Of a DNA stretch of 64,000 bases, positions 8,283 through 16,558 are shown piece by piece (the stretch's first letter is position 1; every line of letters begins with the position of its first letter). Below the pieces are notes generated by a model that did no database searches, was not told the origin of the DNA, and was given only the letters and a program-made list of their open reading frames with translations. Source of the stretch: G963674685 sp964591275 (GTDB taxonomy: Bacteria; Lernaellota; Lernaellaia; JACKCT01); contig CAZQAE010000018.1 of the NCBI GenBank assembly GCA_964591275.1, forward strand, positions 9,014 through 73,013, in the 5' to 3' direction. The position numbers and the translations under genes are program-made.

Positions 8283-10544
8283 TCAACGTACCCACTTCGC
8301 CAGTTCATCGTCCTCGATCTTCTCGATCCCGTCGGGGGCGATGATGATCACGCGGCCCTCTTTGCTGACGATGATAACGTTTTCGCCGAGCTTCAAAGCT
8401 TTGGCGACGGATTTGTCTTTTGCGGCCAGGGCGAACCATGCGTCGGACATATACTTCACGCGCAGCACCTTTTCTTTTCCGGTATAAGCCGTGTCGGTGA
8501 AAGCGCCGTTTTTCCATACGAAGGTTTTGCCGTTAATCGTTCGCACCGCGTTCATGTCACTGCTCACCTTTTCCTGGGACTTTAATTCTTCAATGCCTTT
8601 GCTGGCGGCCACGGCGCCCTCGCCTGTGGAATCGGCGAAGGATTCAGCCATCATTTTCGCCTTTTTGGCGCTTTGCCTGCGCGATCTGCCTTCGCCTTTG
8701 GGACCAGCGCCGCCCGTAGCGCTGCTGAAAATACCGTCCAACATGGGGGCGGCGGCGGGCATGTCGTTTCTGTCTTCATCCCTTGTCCGCCTGCCTGTCT
8801 GAGCGAGCATCTTTTCATTTTCGACAATGAGGTAGCTGGTGTAGGGCGTGACGATGCCGTAACGAGTTCCCAGGCGGCGCGTTTCTTCGACCAGCTCCTT
8901 ATTTTCACCGCGCAATCGGATCTCGCTGAGCATGTGCCCCACCTTGCGCGTGGCCCATAGCTTGGGCACGAACTGCGCTTCGTCTGATTCTTTCGGAAAG
9001 CTCGCTTCGTACGTGATCGATTCTCTCTTTCCTTTCCGCGAACCTTTGAGGATCACCGCGCTCGCCCCGCCTTTTTCATACCGGCCAAAAACAACGAGTT
9101 GACTTCCAACGAAGAGGTCGGGCATGCGCACCGGGTATATGTCGTCTGTTTCAACGCCGGGAATAGACAGCGTGATATCGGAAAACACCGGGCGGGAGAT
9201 ACGGTTGGAGAGGATGCCGAGTTCCTTTTCGATTTCCACATCAGGTTTTACGTATATGGGATAGCCCCGGCCATCGTCGGCCAAGCGGTCCAGGAGAATG
9301 GTGTTCACGTCATCGCCCACGCCGAAGACGAATAGACGCCGTCGTCCATCGTTGGCGCTCGAAGCGTCGGCGACGATCTTTTCGTATCCCGTCTCCCCTA
9401 CGGTGGGCATGCCGTCGGTCAAAAATATCAGGATGGATGGTCGCCCGTCCTCCGTGGAATTTTCCAGCGAGCGTATCAGCGCGTCATGAATTGCCGTGCC
9501 GCCCTGCGCGCGCATTTTTTCCACAAATTTTTTCGCGGCCTCGACGTTCTTATTATTGGCGTCCACGGACTTTTCACGAAAGGCTTTGACGCCGGTGGAA
9601 AAGCGCATGATGTTGAAGCGGTCGCCGTCGTTTAAGTTGTCGAGGAAATACTTCAGGGCGCTTTTGGCCCTTTTCATCTTCTCGCCGCGCATGCTGCCCG
9701 ATGTATCAATAGCGAATATCACTTCCTTGGGCAAAATCTCGTCTTTGCCCGGCTCCGCCTTGGGGCTAACCAGCAGCATGAAATAGCCGTCTTCCCCGCT
9801 ATTTTTATGCGTCAGAAGATTGAGGCCAACGTCCTTTTCCGACACCGTGTAATAGAGAATGAAGTCGCGATCGAGCGCGGCCTTCATCGTCTCCACGCCC
9901 ACGGTCGCCTTATGCTCGCCGTCGCGGATCACGTCGACTTCGTGCGTGGGTGAATAAATCGACTTGATGGGAATAGAGCTTTTCACGCGCGCATCGATGG
10001 TGAAATCCTTGAGGGTGCGGCTGGAGCTTTTTCCAGTCCTTAATGGATAGACGTACTTGCACAGGCCTGAGTTCATCGGCACGACCTGAGAAAAAACAAT
10101 CTGCACTTTTTGCGTGGAATTGGGAGGAACCGGGTAGATGGAGGAGCGGAAAAGATTGTCGCCCAAATATTCGAGCAGGCCCGGATCACGCATGCGGCGC
10201 ACTATGTCCGTATAAATTTGCTTGGCCCGTCCGGCCTCCAGAACCTCGCCGACGACTTTCTTGCCGTTCATCCACAGGGCGAATTCCTCAATGGCCGCGT
10301 CTTTGGGCAGTGGAAAAACGTACGTGGCTTCAAGCTGCCGGTTCGTGTGATTGCGGAAGACCTGCTCCACGCTGGTCACCGCGCCCTGGTCGCCGATCTT
10401 GATCGAAACGCGGTGGCTTTCGATGGCCAAAGCCGGCAGGCTTTTATCCTTCGGAATGAGCAGGCCCTGCGCTTGAGCCATCCCGCTTATCGCCAAAATC
10501 CCCACAATCAAAATCACCATCAGCAAATGTCGTTTCATGGCCAT
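8283..10544 (-). CDS. Exported VIT and von Willebrand factor A domain protein
   Basis: About 753 residues from the ATG at 10544 (TTG 10550 and ATG 10538 are alternatives). A signal peptide ends near AQAQ, without a lipobox. The VIT domain (about 25-150) contains VEQVFRNHTNRQLEATYVFPLP and EEFALWMNGKKVVGEV. The VWA domain carries an intact MIDAS motif, DTSGSM, near residue 278, plus ALIRSLENS and FLTDGMPTVGET. Such inter-alpha-trypsin-inhibitor-like proteins are periplasmic or surface proteins that bind partners through the metal site. There is no C-terminal sorting signal or membrane anchor. The C-terminal 80 residues (VSKEGRVIIIAPDG) follow a Lys/Ala/Gly-rich link. Confidence 0.85.
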   Translation of the reverse strand: MAMKRHLLMVILIVGILAISGMAQAQGLLIPKDKSLPALAIESHRVSIKIGDQGAVTSVEQVFRNHTNRQLEATYVFPLPKDAAIEEFALWMNGKKVVGEVLEAGRAKQIYTDIVRRMRDPGLLEYLGDNLFRSSIYPVPPNSTQKVQIVFSQVVPMNSGLCKYVYPLRTGKSSSRTLKDFTIDARVKSSIPIKSIYSPTHEVDVIRDGEHKATVGVETMKAALDRDFILYYTVSEKDVGLNLLTHKNSGEDGYFMLLVSPKAEPGKDEILPKEVIFAIDTSGSMRGEKMKRAKSALKYFLDNLNDGDRFNIMRFSTGVKAFREKSVDANNKNVEAAKKFVEKMRAQGGTAIHDALIRSLENSTEDGRPSILIFLTDGMPTVGETGYEKIVADASSANDGRRRLFVFGVGDDVNTILLDRLADDGRGYPIYVKPDVEIEKELGILSNRISRPVFSDITLSIPGVETDDIYPVRMPDLFVGSQLVVFGRYEKGGASAVILKGSRKGKRESITYEASFPKESDEAQFVPKLWATRKVGHMLSEIRLRGENKELVEETRRLGTRYGIVTPYTSYLIVENEKMLAQTGRRTRDEDRNDMPAAAPMLDGIFSSATGGAGPKGEGRSRRQSAKKAKMMAESFADSTGEGAVAASKGIEELKSQEKVSSDMNAVRTINGKTFVWKNGAFTDTAYTGKEKVLRVKYMSDAWFALAAKDKSVAKALKLGENVIIVSKEGRVIIIAPDGIEKIEDDELAKWVR

Positions 10545-10648
10545 CCCCAAAGCTTTTCGATTTTTCTACGTCACGATAAAGATAGACACGAGCCTTGCGT
10601 GTTCGGTTCCGGGAATTTTGGAGGGTGACGGTTTGTATCCACGAAAAT

Positions 10649-10825
10649 GTAGGAGCGACATTCCTGTCGCGATTGCGCGGCGGTGTAGGAACGACATTCA
10701 GAGTCATGGCCATTGAAATTATTCGGTCAAAGTCGCGACAAGAATGTCGCTCCTACACATCGCGGCTGAAAGCCGCTCCTAAACTCTTACTTCATACCTC
10801 ATACCTCATACCTCATACTTCATGC
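10649..10825 (-). repeat. 3' composite repeat downstream of the beta-helix lipoprotein gene
   Basis: Read on the minus strand from the stop at 10832: a tandem ATGAGGT minisatellite (10788-10825), then GGAGCGGCTTTCAGCCGC (about 10761-10780), then GTAGGAGCGACATTCTTGTC (10734-10756). Two further partial or inverted copies lie at 10684-10700 and 10649-10671. The order matches the elements after hutU and the AAA+ gene. Confidence 0.65.
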
Positions 10826-10831
10826 TTTCCG

Positions 10832-13663
10832 TCACGGCGTCCACTCATCCACGCCGATGTCCCAGCCTGCGCCGTATGGACGCGCATCGCCATCGAAATC
10901 AAACTCCACGAGGCCAGGGCCTATGTAATCTGGTACGGGATTGATGCCCGTATCGATGCAGGGGCTGTCGCTCTGAAGGTGAAAATCTCCGCTGTCTGAA
11001 TTTGCGAAAAGCGGATCGACGCTGATGTTGCTGGAGGCTTCATCGCAACCAGTCCACCCGCAGGCGTTGACCTCGCCGAATGTATTTGCTTGGCATTCGT
11101 CACCGAGGTAGCCGTCGTATGACCAAATCATGCAATCCATATCCGCGCCCCAGATGTCGTTGTTCACCAGCGACGCCGTGGAGAAGAAGTTGTACACGCC
11201 GATGCTGTCGTCTCCCGACCCGCCGCCGATAATATTGTTCACCAACGCCGCCGTGCCGGACTGGTTGGACAGGCCGTAGCTGAAGTTGCTTCCCGACCCG
11301 CCACCGATAATGTTGTTCACCAGCGTCGCCGTGCCGGATAAGTTGCGCACGCCGTAGCTGAAATTGCTTCCCGACCCGCCGTCGATGGTGTTGTTCGCCA
11401 GCGTCGCCGTGCCGATGTTGTACACACCATAGCAGAGGTTGCTTCCCGACCCGCCGTCGATGGTGTTATTCGCCAGCTTCGCTGTGTCGGAGTTGTTGTA
11501 CACGCCATAGCTGTCGTAGCTTCCCGACCCGCCGTTGATAATATTGTTCGTCAAAGTTGCCGGACAATCATTGCGCACGCCGTAGCTTTCCTCACCTCCC
11601 GATCCGCCATTGATAGTATTTTCCGTCAGCGTCATCGTGTTTGTTCCGCCCGAGTTGTACACGCCATAGCTGTAGTCACTACCTGACCCGCCGTTAATGT
11701 TGTTATTCGTCAGCGTCGATGGGCTGCGGCTGTTGAACACAGCATAGCTGCTGCTACCCGATCCTCCTTGGATTGTGTTGTTCACCAACGTCACCCCATC
11801 ATAGTTGAGCGTGTTGCGTACGCCATAGCTATAGTCAGCTCCCGAACCACCATGAATGGTGTTGTTCACCAACGTCGCCGGACCAGTGTTGTCTACACCA
11901 TAGCTACCGGGGGTTTCGAAGCCGCCGTCGATGATGTTGTTCGCCAGCGTTATCGTTCCGCTGTTGCACACGCCTTTGCTGCTGAAGGAGCCTCCTGATC
12001 CGCCGCCAATGGTATTGTTTGTCAGTGTCGCGGTGCCGGAATGATGATTGTCCACACCAGAGCTTCTGCTGTAATCGCCCGTTGCTGATCCCCCGTCGAT
12101 GGTGTTGTTCGCCAACGTTGCCGTGCCCAGGTTTTGCACGCCATAACTGTAGGTGTCTGCCAGCCCGCCGTAAATGTCGTTGTTCGTCAGCGTCAACGTG
12201 CCGCCGGACATGTTGTAAACGCTGGTAGTATTGAACGGTCCCGACCCGCCATAGATTGTGTTATTCATCAGCGTCGCCGTGTCGCCCTCGTTGCCGTTAT
12301 TGTATACACCGTAACTATTGTAGCTTCCTGATCCGGCGGCGATGGTGTTGTTATCCAGTATCGCCGTTCCGGAGTTGGTTACTCCAAAGCTATCGCTATA
12401 ATCGCCCATCGGCGATCCGCCATCAATGGTGTTGTCCACCAGCATCGCTGTACCAGAGTTGCTTACGCCGTAGCTATCGTTCTGATCGACCGTTGGCGAT
12501 CCGCCGTAGATAGTATTGTTCGCCAGCGTGGCTGTGCCCCCGGTTCTCACACCGTAGCCTCTGCCTTCTCCTGTTCCGCCGTCTATGTCGTTGTTTACCA
12601 GCATCGCCGAGCCGCCGTTGTTGATGCCGTCTCTAAGTATTCCCGATCCAGCATTGATGATATTGTTCGTCAGCGTCGCCATACTGGAGTTGTAAACGCC
12701 GGTGCTAAACTCTCCCGATCCACCGTCGATGGTGTTGTTCAGCAGTGTCATCGAATCGCCATCGCTGTAAACACCGTAACTTTCACCCCACCCGCCCGTT
12801 GCCGATCCGCCGTTGATAATGTTGTTTACCAACGTCACCGTGGCGCCGTCGTAGTTGTATACGCCATAGCTATAGTAAACTCTCGGCCCGCCGTTGATGG
12901 TGAAGCCTTGAATCGCCACGGGATTTGAACCGCTTATCTCCACAGCCGTGGACCACGAGGCGTTGATGGTCGTAATATAGGCGTCGATATCCCTGGTCCA
13001 GCCCGCGGATTCATAGCCGCCGAAAAGAGAAACATGCGTTTCCACATTTTCCGTATAATCGCCCGCCGCGACGAAGATGGATTTGCCCTCCTGCAGCGCC
13101 AGGGTTGCGCCGGCGTTGATCGTCCGCTTGGGAGCGCCCATCGTTCCGTGGTCGGCGTCGTCGCCCGTCATAGCAACGAAAATTCCATTTTCGTTGCTAC
13201 GCACAAGGTCCCCCCCGACGCAGTCCTGGTCGATGCCGTCGTCGGGCAACTCCGGCGCGCCGGGATGAGTGAGTATGTCTGTATCGTCGCAGTCTGTGTT
13301 TTCGCGCACCCAACCCAACGGGCATATTCCATCATCAAACACATCGCTGACATCAGGATCGCCGTAACCGTCCCAATCGGCATCCTGATAACAGACATTG
13401 GCAGGAATTGTCGTAGTTGTAGTTGAGGTCGTTGTGGTTGTCGATGTCGTTGTCGTTGTCGGCGCTGTCGTATCGTCATCATCATCAGAATCTGTGTCAT
13501 CGTCTGAATCATCGTTGACATCGTCGTTCACGTCGTCATCACTCGGCGGTACGTACACGTCGCCGCGCTGGTCATCTTCGTCGTCTCCGCCTCCGCCGCA
13601 CGAAAGAGAAAAAGAAAGAAGGCAAAGCAGAACCAAAGTCTGGAATAGTACCGACGTTCGCAT
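10832..13663 (-). CDS. Right-handed beta-helix lipoprotein with Asp- and Thr-rich linkers and a calcium-type motif
   Basis: 943 residues from the ATG at 13663, preferred over 13675 because GGAG lies six bases upstream. The leader ends at LSC. Then follow an Asp-rich stretch, a Thr/Ser run, and a MopE-like metal-binding motif (DADWDGYGDPDV ... TDCDDTD ... DDGIDQDC). From about residue 260 there are some 22 copies of a 23-29 residue repeat of the form NNTIDGGSGSxxSYGVxNxGTATLV, the coil of a parallel beta-helix. The C-terminal part (DPLFANSDSGDFHLQSDSPC, DIGVDEW) is typical of surface beta-helix proteins. It is likely outer-membrane anchored and exposed. No catalytic residues are evident, so carbohydrate binding or adhesion is only a guess. 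Confidence 0.85.
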   Translation of the reverse strand: MRTSVLFQTLVLLCLLSFSLSCGGGGDDEDDQRGDVYVPPSDDDVNDDVNDDSDDDTDSDDDDDTTAPTTTTTSTTTTTSTTTTTIPANVCYQDADWDGYGDPDVSDVFDDGICPLGWVRENTDCDDTDILTHPGAPELPDDGIDQDCVGGDLVRSNENGIFVAMTGDDADHGTMGAPKRTINAGATLALQEGKSIFVAAGDYTENVETHVSLFGGYESAGWTRDIDAYITTINASWSTAVEISGSNPVAIQGFTINGGPRVYYSYGVYNYDGATVTLVNNIINGGSATGGWGESYGVYSDGDSMTLLNNTIDGGSGEFSTGVYNSSMATLTNNIINAGSGILRDGINNGGSAMLVNNDIDGGTGEGRGYGVRTGGTATLANNTIYGGSPTVDQNDSYGVSNSGTAMLVDNTIDGGSPMGDYSDSFGVTNSGTAILDNNTIAAGSGSYNSYGVYNNGNEGDTATLMNNTIYGGSGPFNTTSVYNMSGGTLTLTNNDIYGGLADTYSYGVQNLGTATLANNTIDGGSATGDYSRSSGVDNHHSGTATLTNNTIGGGSGGSFSSKGVCNSGTITLANNIIDGGFETPGSYGVDNTGPATLVNNTIHGGSGADYSYGVRNTLNYDGVTLVNNTIQGGSGSSSYAVFNSRSPSTLTNNNINGGSGSDYSYGVYNSGGTNTMTLTENTINGGSGGEESYGVRNDCPATLTNNIINGGSGSYDSYGVYNNSDTAKLANNTIDGGSGSNLCYGVYNIGTATLANNTIDGGSGSNFSYGVRNLSGTATLVNNIIGGGSGSNFSYGLSNQSGTAALVNNIIGGGSGDDSIGVYNFFSTASLVNNDIWGADMDCMIWSYDGYLGDECQANTFGEVNACGWTGCDEASSNISVDPLFANSDSGDFHLQSDSPCIDTGINPVPDYIGPGLVEFDFDGDARPYGAGWDIGVDEWTP
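11160..12900 (-). repeat. Tandem coding repeat array (beta-helix coils)
   Basis: About 22 diverged units of roughly 70-85 bp within the beta-helix gene, each encoding one coil. Neighbouring units at about 11200-11500 are the most alike at DNA level (repeated CTTCCCGACCCGCCG and TTGTTCACCAGCG), which suggests recent unit duplication. Copy number may therefore vary between strains. Confidence 0.8.
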
Positions 13664-13750
13664 TTTATTCTCCATATCAATCTTGAACAGATTTTAAGAG
13701 CACAAAAGGCAAATGGCAAGGCAAGTTCGAAGGCGGCAAGGCTTATGAAT

Positions 13751-13927
13751 GAGCCGCCCGCCTAACGGCGGGCTCGCTGGTCTTTATCATATGATTGATT
13801 CCTGGCGCTCGCGCGCCAGGCTACAAACTGTCGCCCCTTGCGGGGCTGATTGCGACAGGAATATCGCTCCAGCATTCACAGACGGGAGCGTCTGTGCCAC
13901 ATTCGCGGTTGGAAACCGCTCCTACAA
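13751..13927 (-). repeat. 3' composite repeat downstream of the KPVIYLYP lipoprotein gene
   Basis: On the minus strand below the stop at 13966 come, in order: GGAGCGGTTTCCAACCGC, GGCACAGACGCTCCCGTCTG, GGAGCGATATTCCTGTCGC, CAGCCCCGCAAGGGGCGAC, the perfect palindrome CCTGGCGC...GCGCCAGG (13801-13820), and GAGCCCGCCGTTAGGCGGGC (13751-13775). This stretch fills the roughly 300 bases between the two lipoprotein genes; no gene is seen in it. Confidence 0.65.
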
Positions 13928-13965
13928 TAAGCACATAATCACTGCCCCCTGGCCACTAACCGCTC

Positions 13966-14850
13966 CTACTCAAATGCCTGAATGACACCCCACTCGACGG
14001 CGGTGAAACCTGTGCGATGGAAGCTTTCGACCATCGGTTCAGCCACATCGAGATGCGCGGGATAGACATCGTAGCCCTCGAAGATGAGCCACAGTCGCAG
14101 CAAGCTGTCGGGAGCAGGATCGATCACAAGATCGACGGAGTTGCGAATGATATCATGGAACTGCGGGTAAACGGCATACCAGGCGAACTCGGGCAATTCC
14201 TGCGTCCAATAAAGGAGAAAATCGCCGACCTCGCGGCCCTGGAAACCGACGGCGAGTAAATAACTTTCAAGCCGATCAAACAGATCGTCCCTCGAAACAA
14301 TCAACCCTTCCGTGAACTGATAGATACCGTAGTCATATACATTCGGCGCGGCGGCTTCGTAATATAGGTAGGGATAAAGCCCGTCGATCAAGCCGTCAGG
14401 CCGAACGTTAATATCCCATCCGTTTCCGTAAAGCGGCCAGCTCCAGACAAGGTTCGTGTCGGCGTCAAGGGCCAGCGTCACGGATACTTCCAACGTGGTT
14501 TCGGGGTAGAGATAGATGACCGGTTTATCATCCATATCCTCTTCCACGCAGCAACCGTCGAAACACGTCCATTCCCAGTCGAACAGATCTTCGCAATATT
14601 CATCTGAGTCGCACTTAACGCAGTCGTCATCTGTATCGTCGTCCGTGTCGTCATCCGTATCGTCGTCAACGTCATCGTCGACATCGTCGTCAATATCGTC
14701 ATCCACGTCGTCATTTGCATCATCATTCACATCATTGTTTACCGTGTCGTCATCATCGTTGTCATCATCATCCCCGCAGGAAATTACACCTGCAAGAGAC
14801 AGCGAAAAGATCAAAAGCAAAGACAAAAAAACCATTTTTCTTAATCTCAT
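13966..14850 (-). CDS. Asp-rich lipoprotein with KPVIYLYP motif
   Basis: 294 residues from the ATG at 14850, chosen for AAGGAG six bases upstream; in-frame ATGs at 14871 and 14868 are weaker. The leader ends at GVISC, followed by about 45 mostly acidic residues with repeated DDDTDDD and DDDVDDD blocks. A Cys cluster follows (CVKCDSDEYCEDL ... CFDGCC). Then DKPVIYLYPETTLEVSVTL, a motif I associate with secreted bacterial proteins of unknown function, begins a compact domain of about 190 residues rich in aromatics. No catalytic signature is recognised. It is likely exported and anchored. It stands between the beta-helix lipoprotein and the DUF1846 gene on the same strand. Confidence 0.8.
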   Translation of the reverse strand: MRLRKMVFLSLLLIFSLSLAGVISCGDDDDNDDDDTVNNDVNDDANDDVDDDIDDDVDDDVDDDTDDDTDDDTDDDCVKCDSDEYCEDLFDWEWTCFDGCCVEEDMDDKPVIYLYPETTLEVSVTLALDADTNLVWSWPLYGNGWDINVRPDGLIDGLYPYLYYEAAAPNVYDYGIYQFTEGLIVSRDDLFDRLESYLLAVGFQGREVGDFLLYWTQELPEFAWYAVYPQFHDIIRNSVDLVIDPAPDSLLRLWLIFEGYDVYPAHLDVAEPMVESFHRTGFTAVEWGVIQAFE

Positions 14851-14944
14851 CTTCTTCTCCTTTGTCATCATCGCTTATATTGACTGATCACCAAAATCAA
14901 ACCCGCGATTCGCCGCAAGTTTCAATAATAATAACACGCTCGAT

Positions 14945-16471
14945 TTAGTAATAAAATCCCCGCGAGGTCGGCAAAAAGTCTGTTGTGACATTGAGGCGAA
15001 GTTTCCTGAGACCGTTCTCATCGCCCTTGCCGATACGGTGCGTCGAGTGCATTTCGCAACCTGCGAGTTCCTTGAGTTTCGTGAGACAGAAATCGCAAGT
15101 TGGATTGGACGTGGCGCAGATGGAAAGGCAAATGAGGACTTCCTCCACATTGAGGCTGGCGGTTTTGCCCTTGAGAATATCCCTTTTCAGGTTGGCAATA
15201 TTCCTGATGATGATTTCGGGCAGAAGGTCGATCTCTTTCGGGATGGCCGCCATCTCTTTGATCGCCTTGATGATGCACGCGGACTCGGCGTGCAGAAGCG
15301 GAGAGTTTGTGCCGATGATGATTTTTCCATCGGAAAGTTCAATCGCCGCACCGCAGTAAATGCCCCGGTGGCCCTTGCCGAGTTCTTTGGCCTTTCCCGC
15401 GGCCTCCCTCGCGACGGGAACCGTGGAGCGGTTCGTCACTTTCATCCCGATTTTTTGCAGGAGCTTTTCAACGATGGTCACCGTCTCTTTCGACTCCAGG
15501 CCCTGCTTGTTTTCAGTTCTATATCGAAAATATCGGCGAATGATTTCCTGTTTGGCGGCCTCCTGGACCGCGTCATCGTCCACGATTCCTTCCCTGGCCA
15601 TATTGACGCCCATATCCGTGGGAGATTGGTACTGCGCCATCGCCGAATTGTCTTTGCCGATGCGCTCGATAATCTCCTGCATAATACTGAAGTTCTCAAT
15701 ATCGCGATTGTAATTGATAGCGGTGACGCCGTAGGCTTCCAGGTGGAAGGGGTCCACCAAGTTGATGTCTTTTAAATCCGCTGTGGCCGCTTCATAGGCC
15801 AGGTTGACCGGATGTTTGAGTGGAAGATTCCAGATTGGAAAGGTCTCAAACTTGGCGAAACCCGCCTGCTGGCCCCGCATGTTGTGATGATAAACCTGGG
15901 AAAGGCAAGTGGCCATTTTACCGCTGCCCGGTCCCGCTCCGGTCACGATCACCAACGGCTTGGTGGTTTCAATGAAGGGATTACGTCCATAACCTTCCTC
16001 GCTGACGATCTTTTCTACATCGGCGGGGTAGCCGTCGATTTCCGGCTGCGTGTAAACGGCGGTGCCCCGTGATTTGAGGAAGTTGATAAACCTGTCGGTG
16101 CTCTTTTGCCCCTTGTAGCGGTTGACGATAACGGCGGAAATCGAAAAGCCGAAATCCTCCAGATCATCGAAGGTCTTCAGCGAGGCCGCGTCGTAAGTCA
16201 ACCCGAAATCCCCGCGAATACGCCCCTTATCGATATCCTCTGCATGGATGCAGAAAATGATTTCAAGCATATCCTTCAATCGCTGGAGAAGCTTGATTTT
16301 CACGTCGTAATCGTATCCAGGCAAAACGCGCGAGGCGTGCATGTCCTTGAGCAGCTTTCCGCCGAACTCCAGATAAAGCTTTCCGGAAAACATTTCCACG
16401 CGCTGCAAAATCGCCTCAGCTTGCGCGTTCAAATATCGCTCATTGTCAAAACCTATGACTTTCGCCGGCAC
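14945..16471 (-). CDS. DUF1846 family protein
   Basis: 508 residues, close to the usual length of DUF1846. The start is GTG at 16471 with AGGAG upstream. Typical segments: IGFDNERYLNAQAEAIL at the start, a P-loop-like GAGPGSGKMATCLSQVYH near residue 180, MAQYQSPTDMGVNMA, and the LHAESACIIKAIKEMA region, with Cys residues in CATSNPTCDFC. Family members are cytoplasmic proteins conserved in many bacteria without an established reaction; the glycine-rich loop suggests nucleotide binding. No neighbour helps to assign a role. Confidence 0.85.
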   Translation of the reverse strand: MPAKVIGFDNERYLNAQAEAILQRVEMFSGKLYLEFGGKLLKDMHASRVLPGYDYDVKIKLLQRLKDMLEIIFCIHAEDIDKGRIRGDFGLTYDAASLKTFDDLEDFGFSISAVIVNRYKGQKSTDRFINFLKSRGTAVYTQPEIDGYPADVEKIVSEEGYGRNPFIETTKPLVIVTGAGPGSGKMATCLSQVYHHNMRGQQAGFAKFETFPIWNLPLKHPVNLAYEAATADLKDINLVDPFHLEAYGVTAINYNRDIENFSIMQEIIERIGKDNSAMAQYQSPTDMGVNMAREGIVDDDAVQEAAKQEIIRRYFRYRTENKQGLESKETVTIVEKLLQKIGMKVTNRSTVPVAREAAGKAKELGKGHRGIYCGAAIELSDGKIIIGTNSPLLHAESACIIKAIKEMAAIPKEIDLLPEIIIRNIANLKRDILKGKTASLNVEEVLICLSICATSNPTCDFCLTKLKELAGCEMHSTHRIGKGDENGLRKLRLNVTTDFLPTSRGFYY

Positions 16472-16558
16472 ATTGAACTCCTGGCTTTGTAGATGAATGA
16501 AGGACGAGCCACTTTTGTCATTACATTCAAAATGAAAGCCTGTCCAATCAGGTCCTTT

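Noticed and set aside
10788..10825. Tandem repeats that could suggest a CRISPR array
   Set aside because: Units are only 7-8 bases with no spacers and no cas genes nearby.
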